DNA of 64,000 nucleotides from an uncultured Paracoccus sp. (GTDB lineage Bacteria; Pseudomonadota; Alphaproteobacteria; Rhodobacterales; Rhodobacteraceae). Position numbers and translations under genes: made by a program. The notes below the pieces were generated by a model, which saw only the letters and a program-made list of their open reading frames with translations, was not told the origin of the DNA and made no database searches. Shown piece after piece: positions 42,290 to 53,785 of this stretch. How positions within the stretch are numbered: the stretch's first letter is position 1; every line of letters starts with the position of its first letter. The stretch spans positions 357,902 to 421,901 of the forward strand of contig NZ_CANMEH010000003.1 in assembly GCF_947496875.1 (NCBI RefSeq), written 5' to 3'.

Positions 42290-43621
42290 ATGGACTGGCT
42301 GCGGGACCACCCCGAGGTACGAACGATCCGGGTCGCGGCGGCCGACCTGAACGGCGTCGCACGGGGCAAGCGCGTCCCGGCGCGTTTCGCCGGCAAGCTG
42401 CTGACCGAGGGCACCAAGTTTCCCTATTCGGTTCTGAACATGGACATCTGGGGCGAGGACATCGAGGACAGCCCCCTGGTCTTCAAGTCGGGCGACCCGG
42501 ATGGCGTGCTGATGCCGACCGAGCGCGGGTTCATGCCGATGCCCTGGCTGAATGCCCCCACCGGTCTGCTGCCGCTATGGATGTTCCACCCTGACGGTCG
42601 TCCCTATGACGGGGACCCGCGCCAGGCGCTGGCCCGTGTCGCCGAGCGCTACGCGAAAGCGGGCCTCACCCCCGTCGTCGCCACCGAACTCGAGTTCTTC
42701 CTGATCGATGATTCCGGAAAGCACCTGCAGGTGCCGCCAAGCCCGCGGTCGGGCAAGCGCCGGACCGGGGCCGAAACCCTGTCGCTGCGGGCCCTGGACG
42801 CCTTCGACAAGTTCTTCACCGATCTCTATGACGCGTGCGAGGCGATGGACATTCCCGCGGATACCGCCATTTCCGAGGCCGCGCCGGGGCAGTTCGAGAT
42901 CAACCTGGTGCACCAGCCCGACCTGCTCAAGGCGGCTGACGACGCTTGGCTGTTCAAGCTGCTGGTCAAGGGCCTTGCGCGGCAATACGGCTTCGCGGGC
43001 TCGTTCATGGCCAAGCCGTACGAACTGTTCAACGGCAACGGCATGCACGTGCATTTCTCGGTCCTGGACCGCGAGGGCGCCAACATCTTCGACGACGGAA
43101 CCGACGCGGGCTCCGACATACTGCGCCACGCGGTCGCCGGCTGCCTGGCGGCAATGCCGGGGTCGACGCTGCTGTTCGCGCCGCATGAAAATTCCTATGA
43201 CCGGCTGGTGCCAAACGCGCACGCGCCGACCGGAATCGGCTGGGCCTACGAGAACCGGACCTCTGCCATCCGCATCCCCGCGTCCGCACCCGCGGCCCGC
43301 CGGATCGAGCATCGCACCCCCGGTGGCGACGTGAACCCCTATCTGACCATCGCGGCGATCCTCGGGGCGGCCCTGAACGGGATCGAGGATCGCGCCCCCT
43401 GCCCGGCCCCGATCACCGGCAATGCCTACACGCAGGGCCTTGCGCAGTTGCCGGCAAGCTGGGGCGAGGCGATCGACTGCTTCGCCGCCTCAGCCGAGAT
43501 CAAGCGCATCTTTCCGGTCCATCTGATCGACAACCTCGTCATGACGAAACGCCAGGAACTGCGCTACATGGCGGAACTGTCCGACGAGGAAACGGTGGAG
43601 CTGTATCTCGACACCGTTTGA
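42290..43621 (+). CDS. Glutamine synthetase family protein (gamma-glutamyl-amine ligase type)
   Basis: 443 residues, close to PuuA/GlnA-like amide ligases and shorter than true GlnA (about 470). N-terminal beta-grasp: VRTIRVAAADLNGVARGKRVP. Catalytic half: VATELEFFLID, FEINLVH, the ATP/metal motif NGNGMHVHFS, and AYENRTSAIRIPA with the substrate Arg. The GlnA adenylylation Tyr motif is absent. It probably links glutamate to an amine or amino acid imported by the upstream ABC system, as PuuA does with putrescine. Other puu genes are not here. Last gene of the operon. Confidence 0.85.
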   Translation: MDWLRDHPEVRTIRVAAADLNGVARGKRVPARFAGKLLTEGTKFPYSVLNMDIWGEDIEDSPLVFKSGDPDGVLMPTERGFMPMPWLNAPTGLLPLWMFHPDGRPYDGDPRQALARVAERYAKAGLTPVVATELEFFLIDDSGKHLQVPPSPRSGKRRTGAETLSLRALDAFDKFFTDLYDACEAMDIPADTAISEAAPGQFEINLVHQPDLLKAADDAWLFKLLVKGLARQYGFAGSFMAKPYELFNGNGMHVHFSVLDREGANIFDDGTDAGSDILRHAVAGCLAAMPGSTLLFAPHENSYDRLVPNAHAPTGIGWAYENRTSAIRIPASAPAARRIEHRTPGGDVNPYLTIAAILGAALNGIEDRAPCPAPITGNAYTQGLAQLPASWGEAIDCFAASAEIKRIFPVHLIDNLVMTKRQELRYMAELSDEETVELYLDTV

Positions 43622-43896
43622 CCTTGGGCCCCGGGGACCGCCGCAGCTGTGACCCGAATTCGGATCGCAGCGCCGAGCGCCAGCAGGGTCAGGAGCGCGC
43701 ATCAGAGGGGCTGGACTGACGTCCGGTTCGGAAGCTCTTTGCTTCCACTGTACAAACGGGGCAGACACAGCACACAACCCGTCAGACGCGCCGAATCGCG
43801 CGGGTGGCACCATCATGAAATATCCTGTCAGCAGACAGATGCCTGTCAACTTCAGAGCCTCTTCAGTTACCCTACCGTGATAACTGCTGGCAGCCT

Positions 43897-44055
43897 TCAG
43901 ACCGGCGGCACGCAGTCGCTCGCTTCCATGGTCTGGACAGGATCATCCGGTGAGCAGGGTTCACCCGACATCGGGTAGTTGGTCACTTCTGCCTCGCCGC
44001 ACGCAGTCAGGACGAGGAGACTGGACAGCAGGACGGCAATGGCGACGGGCTTCAT
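43897..44055 (-). CDS. Small lipoprotein
   Basis: 52 residues. Starts ATG behind AAAGGAG with 7-base spacing, an excellent site. The signal has a classic lipobox, LVLTAC, with Cys19 as the lipidation site; the mature part is only 33 residues, acidic, with two more Cys (EPCSPDD, SDCVPPV). Probably an anchored outer or inner membrane lipoprotein of unknown role. It has its own spacer on both sides, so is likely monocistronic. Easily missed because of its size. Confidence 0.75.
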   Translation of the reverse strand: MKPVAIAVLLSSLLVLTACGEAEVTNYPMSGEPCSPDDPVQTMEASDCVPPV

Positions 44056-44254
44056 GCTGGGGCTCCTTTTCGCATGAGTGATCGCTCCCTCCCGTGTCTG
44101 TCGTCACGGTGATCAGTTGAGCATCACCGATGGGATGATAGGAAAAAGGGTCGGCGCCCGTCAACGACACGACGGCGTCGCCCGTCGTTCGCTGCCGTGC
44201 AGATGACCGGAACACGCCGGACGCATGTGTCTGTCGGCGCTTCGTGGCCCCGGG

Positions 44255-44713
44255 TCAGCCGTACAGCTTCCGCGCCCGGTCCTGGAATGCCCGGACGATC
44301 CGGTGCATGGCCTCGGTGAAAACGGCGCCGATCACCCGCCGCAGGATGGCGTTGCGGAACTCGAAATCGACGAAGAACTCGACCTTCGACCCGCCGCCGG
44401 GCTGGTCCTGGAAATTCCAGCCGCTGCGCATGTGGCTGAACGGGCCATCCAGGTATTCCGTGTTGATCCGTTTCTCGTCGGGGTACAGTTCGACCCGGCT
44501 GCCGAACCTTTCCCGAAACACCTTGAAGCTGATGACCAGGTCGACGGCCAGCAGTTCGGCGCCGGCCGGACCGTCTGGCAGCGGCGCACGCGACCTGACC
44601 CGCACAGCGCTGTTCCATGGCAGGAATTCGGGATAACGTTCCACGTCGGCGACCAGATCATACATCTGCTGCGCGGTGTATGGGACGGTCTGGCTGTCGG
44701 TATGCTGAGGCAA
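44255..44713 (-). CDS. COQ10/RatA-like START domain protein
   Basis: 152 residues from TTG 44713, which gives the family start (PQHTDSQTVPYTAQQMYDLV). Motifs: DVERYPEFLPWNSAVRV near 22 and FEFRNAILRRVIGAVF near 120, typical of the polyketide cyclase/COQ10 group. Homologues bind ubiquinone in mitochondria (Coq10) and the E. coli version is named RatA. In alphaproteobacteria it is more likely a ubiquinone chaperone. The TTG start has only a weak ribosome site; no antitoxin partner (RatB) is beside it. Confidence 0.85.
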   Translation of the reverse strand: MPQHTDSQTVPYTAQQMYDLVADVERYPEFLPWNSAVRVRSRAPLPDGPAGAELLAVDLVISFKVFRERFGSRVELYPDEKRINTEYLDGPFSHMRSGWNFQDQPGGGSKVEFFVDFEFRNAILRRVIGAVFTEAMHRIVRAFQDRARKLYG

Positions 44714-44834
44714 ATGATCGGTCCGCTGTGCGTCGGACCCGGGTGTAGCAGGACGACGAAAGGCCTTACAACATGATCTGGCTGATGCGCGCGGCCGTTG
44801 GGTCCGCAATCCGCCGTCTCCGCCCCAGGTGAGG

Positions 44835-44948
44835 ATGGTCATCGGACTGGTTCTGATTGCACTGGTGATTGTCACGATCGAGTGGCTGGGCTGGTGGCCC
44901 GAATGGGCAACGATGGACCGGGGTCCGGGTCGCATCCTGCCGCGCTGA
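44835..44948 (+). CDS. Possible 37-residue single-span membrane protein
   Basis: Short frame from ATG 44835 with GTGAGG just ahead. The product begins with a strongly hydrophobic helix (MVIGLVLIALVIVTIEWLGW), then WWPEW and a basic C-terminus. A 19-codon frame from 44773 runs into it in another frame and might be a leader. It lies between two genes of opposite direction. Support is only the hydrophobic pattern and a reasonable ribosome site. Confidence 0.3.
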   Translation: MVIGLVLIALVIVTIEWLGWWPEWATMDRGPGRILPR

Positions 44949-45001
44949 CCTCTGGCAGACCTGAACGCGCGTGCCTGCGGGTCTGGCCTTGGCCCGACGT
45001 T

Positions 45002-45853
45002 CTACAGTCCGGCTTCCTTGAACGTGTTGCACTGCGACAATTCGCCCGTCTGCATGCCTCGCTGCAGCCAGGCGCTGCGGTCCGCGGCCGATCCGTGGGT
45101 GAAACTGTCGGGCATGGGCGTGCGGCCGGCATTCTTCATCAGCATGTCGTCGCCAACCGCGCGCGCCGCATTGATCGCCTCGTCGACGTCGCCCGGTTCG
45201 ATGCTGCCAAAGCGCTGGCCAGCGTGGCGGGCCCAGATCCCGGCGAAGCAATCCGCCTGCAACTCGGTGAGGACGGAAAGACGGTTCGAATCTGCCTCTG
45301 CGACGCGGCCGCGTAACTCGTTCACGCGGCCGAGGATCCCGAAGAGGTTCTGGACGTGGTGGCCGACCTCGTGGGCGACGACATAGGCTGCCGCGAAGTC
45401 GCCGCGCGCGCCCATCTTCTGTTCCATAGTGTCGAAGAAATTGGTGTCGAGATAGATCTTCTGGTCACCCGGACAATAGAACGGCCCCATGGCCGCAGAT
45501 GCCCCGCCACAGGCGGATTGCACGGCCCCGGAAAACAGCACCAACGTCGGGTCGCGATACTGCAGGTCGGCCTGGTCCATCAGGACGTCGGCCCAGATCT
45601 CCTCGGTGTCGGCCAGGACCACGGACACGAACTCACCGGCCGCGCGCTCTTCCTCGGTCAGTTGCCGTTCCTGCGTGGCTGGTGCCATGCCGGTTCCGCC
45701 GCCGCCCACGATCGGCGAGATGTCGACGCCGAAGAAATACCCCACTGCCAGCACCACCAGCGTGCCGACGATCCCCAGCCCGCCGGCACCGCCGACCCCC
45801 ATGCTGCGACGGTCCTCGACATTGCGGCTTCCGCGACGCCCGCGCCATTCCAT
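45002..45853 (-). CDS. Neutral zinc metallopeptidase (YpfJ-like)
   Basis: 283 residues from ATG 45853, with GAGGAG 8 bases upstream; a GTG three codons earlier lacks spacing. N-terminal basic part MEWRGRRGSRNVEDRR, one membrane span near 25-45 (GIVGTLVVLAVGYFFGV), then the peptidase with HEVGHHVQNLFG (zinc ligands and catalytic Glu) and LQADCFAGIWA giving the third ligand region. The catalytic domain is likely periplasmic. Substrate unknown. Confidence 0.9.
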   Translation of the reverse strand: MEWRGRRGSRNVEDRRSMGVGGAGGLGIVGTLVVLAVGYFFGVDISPIVGGGGTGMAPATQERQLTEEERAAGEFVSVVLADTEEIWADVLMDQADLQYRDPTLVLFSGAVQSACGGASAAMGPFYCPGDQKIYLDTNFFDTMEQKMGARGDFAAAYVVAHEVGHHVQNLFGILGRVNELRGRVAEADSNRLSVLTELQADCFAGIWARHAGQRFGSIEPGDVDEAINAARAVGDDMLMKNAGRTPMPDSFTHGSAADRSAWLQRGMQTGELSQCNTFKEAGL

Positions 45854-45990
45854 ACGGCTCACTCCTCAGACGATGTCGTTGTGCGGACAAGCCGCCGTAA
45901 TCCCATGGTTAGGCGGGGTTGACGCGCCCCGCAAGGCAGTCGATCCAAGGCCGGGCGCCGCCGGGGCGGTCGCGGCAAAGGGAATGTCTC

Positions 45991-46590
45991 ATGTTCGACT
46001 GGGTGCTGTCCGTGATCGAGGCATGGGGCTATCCGGGCATCTTCTTCCTGATGCTCGCCGAGAATGTATTTCCGCCGATCCCGTCCGAGGTGATCATGCC
46101 GCTGGCAGGCTACCTGGCCGGCAATGGCACCTTGTCCCTGGTTCCGACGGTGCTGGCCGGCACCACAGGCTCCGTGGTGGGGGCGCTGCTGTGGTTCTGG
46201 CTCGGCCGGGCCGTCGGGGCCGCGCGGCTGAAGCGCTGGGCCGGGCGCCACGGGCGGTGGATGACTGTCTCGCCCAGCGACATCGACCAGGCCCAGGACT
46301 GGTTCGACCGGCGCGGCGGTGCGGCGGTCTTCATCGGCCGGATGATCCCGGCAATACGCACGCTCATCTCGGTGCCGGCCGGGATCGCGTGCATGCCTCC
46401 GATACGTTTCCTGGTCTATACCGTGGCCGGCAGCTTTCTGTGGACGCTGTTGCTGGCCGCCGCCGGTCTGTTGCTCGAGGCCCAGTATGCCCGCGTCGCC
46501 GACGTCATCGACCCCGTGTCCAAGCTGGTCGTTGCCGCCGTGGTCGGTTTCTATCTCTACCGTGTGATCACGTGGAAAGGAGCCGAGTGA
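45991..46590 (+). CDS. DedA family membrane protein
   Basis: 199 residues with four to five hydrophobic spans. Family signatures: AENVFPPIPSEVIMPLAGYLAG near 22, and GRMIPAIRTLISVPAGIA in the middle with the conserved Arg pair. DedA proteins are implicated in lipid (undecaprenyl phosphate or phospholipid) flipping and membrane homeostasis. ATG 45991 is preferred over an upstream in-frame ATG. Stop and next start overlap (TGATG) with dsbB. Confidence 0.92.
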   Translation: MFDWVLSVIEAWGYPGIFFLMLAENVFPPIPSEVIMPLAGYLAGNGTLSLVPTVLAGTTGSVVGALLWFWLGRAVGAARLKRWAGRHGRWMTVSPSDIDQAQDWFDRRGGAAVFIGRMIPAIRTLISVPAGIACMPPIRFLVYTVAGSFLWTLLLAAAGLLLEAQYARVADVIDPVSKLVVAAVVGFYLYRVITWKGAE

Positions 46591-47099
46591 TGCCGGCCGT
46601 TCCGGTCATCCACCGTCTCGACGCAAGACGGGCCCCCGTCGCAGCGGGGCTGGCGTCGGCGCTGCTGCTGGCAGCGGCGCTTGTGTTTCAGGCGGCAGGC
46701 TACGTTCCGTGCGAGCTTTGCATCCTGCAGCGCTGGCCGCATGTGGCCGCGGCGGCATTCGGGCTGGGCGTTCTGGCGATTGGTCCTCGACGCTGGCTTC
46801 TGGTGCTGGGGTTGCTGTCCGCTCTGGCAGCCATGCTGATTGCCGGGTACCACGCAGGGGTCGAGTGGGGTTGGTGGGCCGGACCCAGCGCCTGCACCGG
46901 CAGCCTGGGCGATCTGACGGCCTTGTCCACGACCGATCTGATGACGCGCCTGAATGCGGCCCCGGTGGTCCGCTGTGACCAACCGGCCCTTGTCGTCCTG
47001 GGACTGTCCATGGCCGGGTGGAACGCGCTTGCGTCGGCGGGTCTGTCCGTCCTGTGGGCGATATCGCTGAGCCGTCTGGCCGGCCGCGACCCGGCGTAA
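46590..47099 (+). CDS. dsbB: Disulfide bond formation protein B
   Basis: 169 residues with four membrane spans. The first redox pair Cys41/Cys44 is in PCELCILQRWP with the quinone-site Arg; the second pair is Cys102 (SACTG) and Cys129 (VVRCDQP). It passes electrons from DsbA to ubiquinone, reoxidising the periplasmic oxidant. Its ATG overlaps the dedA stop by one base. dsbA is not in the window. Confidence 0.93.
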   Translation: MPAVPVIHRLDARRAPVAAGLASALLLAAALVFQAAGYVPCELCILQRWPHVAAAAFGLGVLAIGPRRWLLVLGLLSALAAMLIAGYHAGVEWGWWAGPSACTGSLGDLTALSTTDLMTRLNAAPVVRCDQPALVVLGLSMAGWNALASAGLSVLWAISLSRLAGRDPA

Positions 47100-47182
47100 G
47101 GCTGATCCCCGCCGCACCTGCATTGAACCCAGTCCCGGTGGGTGTTAGATGCTTCTTCAACAAGATATAGAGGCGCAGGCGC

Positions 47183-49981
<2,799 letters not shown>

Positions 49982-50074
49982 TCCGGAACTGCCCGTTGAT
50001 CCGGCGGGTGCGGCCGAGCCGCCGCCGGATTCTCCTGCTCCATACGATCATCCCGCGCGCTTACCCGGCGGCGC

Positions 50075-52657
50075 TTAACTGATCCCTCCGTCACCGTCGC
50101 CGTCCCCGTCGGACTGGCCGGTTCCCTCCATTCCGCTGGCGCTGCTGCGCGCGATGCGGGGATCCAGTGCGTCGTCCTGTGCCTCAGGGACGCTGCTGCG
50201 ATCTGCGCCTGAATTCACGGTGCGTTCCGCGCGGCGGGGCCCTGAGTGGCTGGTCAGCTTCGCGAGTTCGTCGACATTGCTGATCGTGATCACCCGATGG
50301 GCGTAGGGGATCTCGATCCCTTCCTGTGCGAACCGCTCCGCGATCTGGTGCCTGATCTCTGTCGCAACCCCCAGCCCCTGGTTGATGTCGGACAGGATGG
50401 CCCGGATCTCGAAGTCCAGCCCGTCGGCACCGAACCCCGTGAACATGATCGCGGGCGGGGGGTCGATCAGCACGATCGGCTGATCCTCGGCGATCTCCAT
50501 CAGGATGTCGGTCACCCGGCGGCTGTCGGTGCCGTAGGCGACGCTGACTGGCACAATGATCCGCCCCTGCAGGCTGCCGCGCGTCCAGTTGATCACCGGC
50601 TGCGAGATCAGGTCCGAGTTGGGAACGATCACGTCCGTCCGGTCGAAGGTCTGGATCTGGGTTGAGCGGACAGAGATGCGCTTGACGAAGCCTTCGGCGT
50701 TGCCCACGCGGATCCAGTCGCCGATGGCGATCGGACGTTCGATCAGCAGGATGATTCCGCTGACGAAGTTGGACACGATGTTCTGCAGGCCGAAGCCGAT
50801 GCCGACCGACAGGGCACCGGCAACGATCGCCAAGTTCGACAGATCGATCCCGGCCGAGGTGATGGCGAGGACCGTGGCCAGCATCACCCCGACATAGCCA
50901 AGCCCGGAAACGATGGCGTTCTGGCCACCGGCGTCGATACGTGTCTTGGGCAGGATCGAGTTCCGGAACGCCCCCTGCACGACCCGCGTGACCGTGTAGC
51001 CCACGGCAAAGATCACGAGGAACGTGACCACGGCACTGGGTGACAGCCGGACGCCCCCCAGCGAAACCCCTTGGCGCAGCCGCGCCCACCATTCCAGCAG
51101 ATCGGACGGGCGCGCGCCCCAGATCAGCGCGAACACCGGCAATGAGGCGAGTACCAAGGCAAAGCCGATCAGCACCGGGGCGAGCGCCTGCCGTACCTTG
51201 CCCCGATCCCGAAGCACTAGGCCGTAGAGGTCGGCAATAAAATCCTGCAGCAGGATCACCGTCCCGAGCAGCGCGAGCGTACGGATCGCCGGCCACAGGA
51301 TCCCGTTGGCGAGGCTCACATAGCCGACCAGCGCCAGCAATACGACGATCACCGACAGTGGCCGGGCCACCTGCCCGACGAGGGTCGTCAGCTTGGTCGA
51401 ATAGTTCGGCTGATCGCTGTCGTCGTAGCGGACCATGTTCCGCAGGATCAGCGCCAGCCGGAACAGCAGCAGCGCGCCCGTCCCGATCAGCGGCAGGTGC
51501 CAAACCGCGGCCCCAGCCTCGGAAAACTCCATTGGGACGATCGTGCCTTCGGGTCCCGGCGGGTGTAGACCGGACAGCGGCAGGACGGCGCGGTTCAGGA
51601 TCATCTGCAGTGCGACGAGCGCCGCGAGCAGATTGGCATAGAGCCGCGCGTTCTGCCGCTGACGATCGGGCACCGGCATCGGCACCGGCAGGCGCGCGGG
51701 AAAGAACATGCGGGCCAGCCACCTGCCGGCGAACAGGGCCAAACCGGCCGATGGCAAGGCCAGCAGGAACGGCCTGCCCCAGTCACCCACCAGCCCGGTG
51801 CGATCGATCGCGAGGGCCACCAGATACACGCCCGCCGCCGGAACGACGATCTGCCCCAGCGACGCCACGAACACCGCCGCGCCGCGTGAATGATCGGGCA
51901 TCCGCGCCGACAGCCGGGCAGGCAGGGCGCCGATCCAGCGCCACCCATAGGTCAGCAACACGGTGGCGACGATCAGGTAACCCAGTACGCCGGGAATCCG
52001 GTCGCGCCAGTCGTCGGCGGTGCTTTCCGTAAACCGACCCGAGACTTCGTTGCTGACCCCGCGGACTAGGGCCACCCCGTCGGTTGCGGCTGCACGCCAA
52101 CTGCTGGGCAGCAGCGGCGAAGGCGACAGACGCAGCAATGCCGTTGCCTGTCGGTCGCGTTGCAGTTTGTCGATGGATTGGATGATACCGGAAGCCCGGC
52201 TGGCGGCCTCGACAGCCTGCAGGCCCGGCGCCTGAACCTCCGACAGGGTCGCGTTCAGTTCCCTGCGGCGCGCGGCCACATCCTCTGCCTCTGTCTCACC
52301 CTCGGCCGGTGCCGGACCGAGCGCCGCGATCTGGTCCCTGACGGTGTTGATGCGGCCCGCGTTCACGTTCTGGGCGGCAAGGAACTCCTCGCGAAACGCA
52401 ACCGCCTGCTGCCGAAGGGCATTCAGCTCCTCGTTCGATGCCTCGCCTTCGGCGACGACGGCCTCGATCTGCGACGCCTGCCGGTCCCACGCCGCGTAAT
52501 CGGGCGCCGCCTGCCCCTGCGTCGTGGCATCCTGTGCATGAGCCGCACCACCGACGAGCCACAGGGCATCGCCACGCCAGGACTGCGGCGCGGCGGCGAA
52601 TACGAGACACAGCATCAGACAGGCGAGGACCGCCGTCCGGATCAGGCGGAGATGCAC
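50075..52657 (-). CDS. Large MscS-family mechanosensitive channel (DUF3772 type)
   Basis: 860 residues from GTG 52657, 4 bases after the cysK stop with GAAGG ahead. Order: signal peptide (to about AHAQDA), periplasmic coiled DUF3772 domain, several membrane spans, then the MscS pore and beta domain: SNLAIVAGALSVGIGFGLQ, NIVSNFVSGIILLIERP, GDWIRVGNAEGFVKRISVRST. The tail ends with an Asp/Gly repeat (DGDGDGDGG). It should open under membrane tension and protect against hypo-osmotic shock. Closely follows cysK, so probably cotranscribed. Confidence 0.92.
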   Translation of the reverse strand: MHLRLIRTAVLACLMLCLVFAAAPQSWRGDALWLVGGAAHAQDATTQGQAAPDYAAWDRQASQIEAVVAEGEASNEELNALRQQAVAFREEFLAAQNVNAGRINTVRDQIAALGPAPAEGETEAEDVAARRRELNATLSEVQAPGLQAVEAASRASGIIQSIDKLQRDRQATALLRLSPSPLLPSSWRAAATDGVALVRGVSNEVSGRFTESTADDWRDRIPGVLGYLIVATVLLTYGWRWIGALPARLSARMPDHSRGAAVFVASLGQIVVPAAGVYLVALAIDRTGLVGDWGRPFLLALPSAGLALFAGRWLARMFFPARLPVPMPVPDRQRQNARLYANLLAALVALQMILNRAVLPLSGLHPPGPEGTIVPMEFSEAGAAVWHLPLIGTGALLLFRLALILRNMVRYDDSDQPNYSTKLTTLVGQVARPLSVIVVLLALVGYVSLANGILWPAIRTLALLGTVILLQDFIADLYGLVLRDRGKVRQALAPVLIGFALVLASLPVFALIWGARPSDLLEWWARLRQGVSLGGVRLSPSAVVTFLVIFAVGYTVTRVVQGAFRNSILPKTRIDAGGQNAIVSGLGYVGVMLATVLAITSAGIDLSNLAIVAGALSVGIGFGLQNIVSNFVSGIILLIERPIAIGDWIRVGNAEGFVKRISVRSTQIQTFDRTDVIVPNSDLISQPVINWTRGSLQGRIIVPVSVAYGTDSRRVTDILMEIAEDQPIVLIDPPPAIMFTGFGADGLDFEIRAILSDINQGLGVATEIRHQIAERFAQEGIEIPYAHRVITISNVDELAKLTSHSGPRRAERTVNSGADRSSVPEAQDDALDPRIARSSASGMEGTGQSDGDGDGDGGIS

Positions 52658-52661
52658 GGGG

Positions 52662-53693
52662 TCAGCCTTCAAACACGTCCGGAAGCACAGCGGCATCATG
52701 GGCCATCCAGCCCGGAACCGGCAGCCCCTTGCCACGCAGGAACGCGGGATTCCACAGCTTGGTATGATAGCGCGTACCGTAATCGCACAGCACGGTGACG
52801 ATCGTGTGGCCGGGACCCATCTCCTGGGCCATGCGGATCGCGCCTGCGACGTTGATGCCCGAGGATCCGCCCAGGCACAGACCTTCGTGTTCCAGCAGGT
52901 CGAACATGATCGGCAGCGCCTCGGCATCCGGCACACGGCAGCTGAAATCGGGGGTGAAACCCTCCAGATTGGCGGTGATCCGCCCTTGGCCGATCCCCTC
53001 CGTGATCGAGTCACCGCTCGCCGCCAGCGTGCCCTCGGTGTAGAAGCTGTGCAGCGCCGAACCCTCGGGGTCGGCCAGACCGATGCGCACACCCTTGGGC
53101 TGCAGCGCCATCGCGACCCCCGCCAATGTGCCGCCTGATCCGACGGCGCAGATGAAGCCGTCCAGCTTGCCGTCGGTCTGCTCCCACAACTCGCGGCCGG
53201 TGCCTTCCAGATGGGCCTGCCGGTTCGCGGTGTTGTCGAACTGGTTGGCCCAGACGGCACCGCCGGGCTCGCTGCGCGCCAGCGCCTCGGCAAGGCGACC
53301 GGAATAGCGGACATAATTGTTGGGATTCCGGTAGGGTGCAGCAGGAACCTCAACCAGTTCCGCACCGGTCAGGCGCAGCATGTCCTTTTTTTCCTGGCTC
53401 TGGGTTTCGGGAATCACGATGACCGATCGGAACCCCATCGAGTTGCCCACCAGCGCCAACCCGATGCCGGTATTCCCGGCCGTGCCCTCGACGATCACGC
53501 CGCCGGGGGCCAGTTCCCCGCGGGCCACCGCATCGCGGATGATGTAGAGCGCCGCACGGTCCTTGACGGACTGGCCCGGGTTCATGAACTCGGCCTTGCC
53601 ATAGATGTCGCATCCGGTCCGTTCGGATGCGCTGCGCAGGCGGATCAGCGGCGTGTCACCAACAGCGGCGGCAAGGTCGGGGCAGATGCGCAT
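52662..53693 (-). CDS. cysK: Cysteine synthase A
   Basis: 343 residues. PLP-dependent O-acetylserine (thiol)-lyase. Start ATG 53693 has AAAGG 7 bases ahead and gives RICPDLAAAVGDTPLIRL. The PLP lysine Lys44 is in NPGQSVKDRAALYI; the Ser/Thr loop EGTAGNTGIGLA and the phosphate-binding VGSGGTLAG are present. The C-terminal part is longer than in E. coli CysK (323). In Rhodobacter sphaeroides a cysK next to trgB contributes to tellurite resistance; the same neighbours are present here. Confidence 0.93.
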   Translation of the reverse strand: MRICPDLAAAVGDTPLIRLRSASERTGCDIYGKAEFMNPGQSVKDRAALYIIRDAVARGELAPGGVIVEGTAGNTGIGLALVGNSMGFRSVIVIPETQSQEKKDMLRLTGAELVEVPAAPYRNPNNYVRYSGRLAEALARSEPGGAVWANQFDNTANRQAHLEGTGRELWEQTDGKLDGFICAVGSGGTLAGVAMALQPKGVRIGLADPEGSALHSFYTEGTLAASGDSITEGIGQGRITANLEGFTPDFSCRVPDAEALPIMFDLLEHEGLCLGGSSGINVAGAIRMAQEMGPGHTIVTVLCDYGTRYHTKLWNPAFLRGKGLPVPGWMAHDAAVLPDVFEG

Positions 53694-53785
53694 GAACGGG
53701 CCTTTCGCGGAACTGGTCGGGGTGGATGTAACCGCGGGCGCGGCGCGGCCACAACCCATCGGACCACCGTGCGGTGTCCCGGAGC

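Noticed and set aside
44255..44713. RatA toxin of a toxin-antitoxin pair
   Set aside because: No RatB partner; the sequence fits the ubiquinone-binding COQ10 group better.
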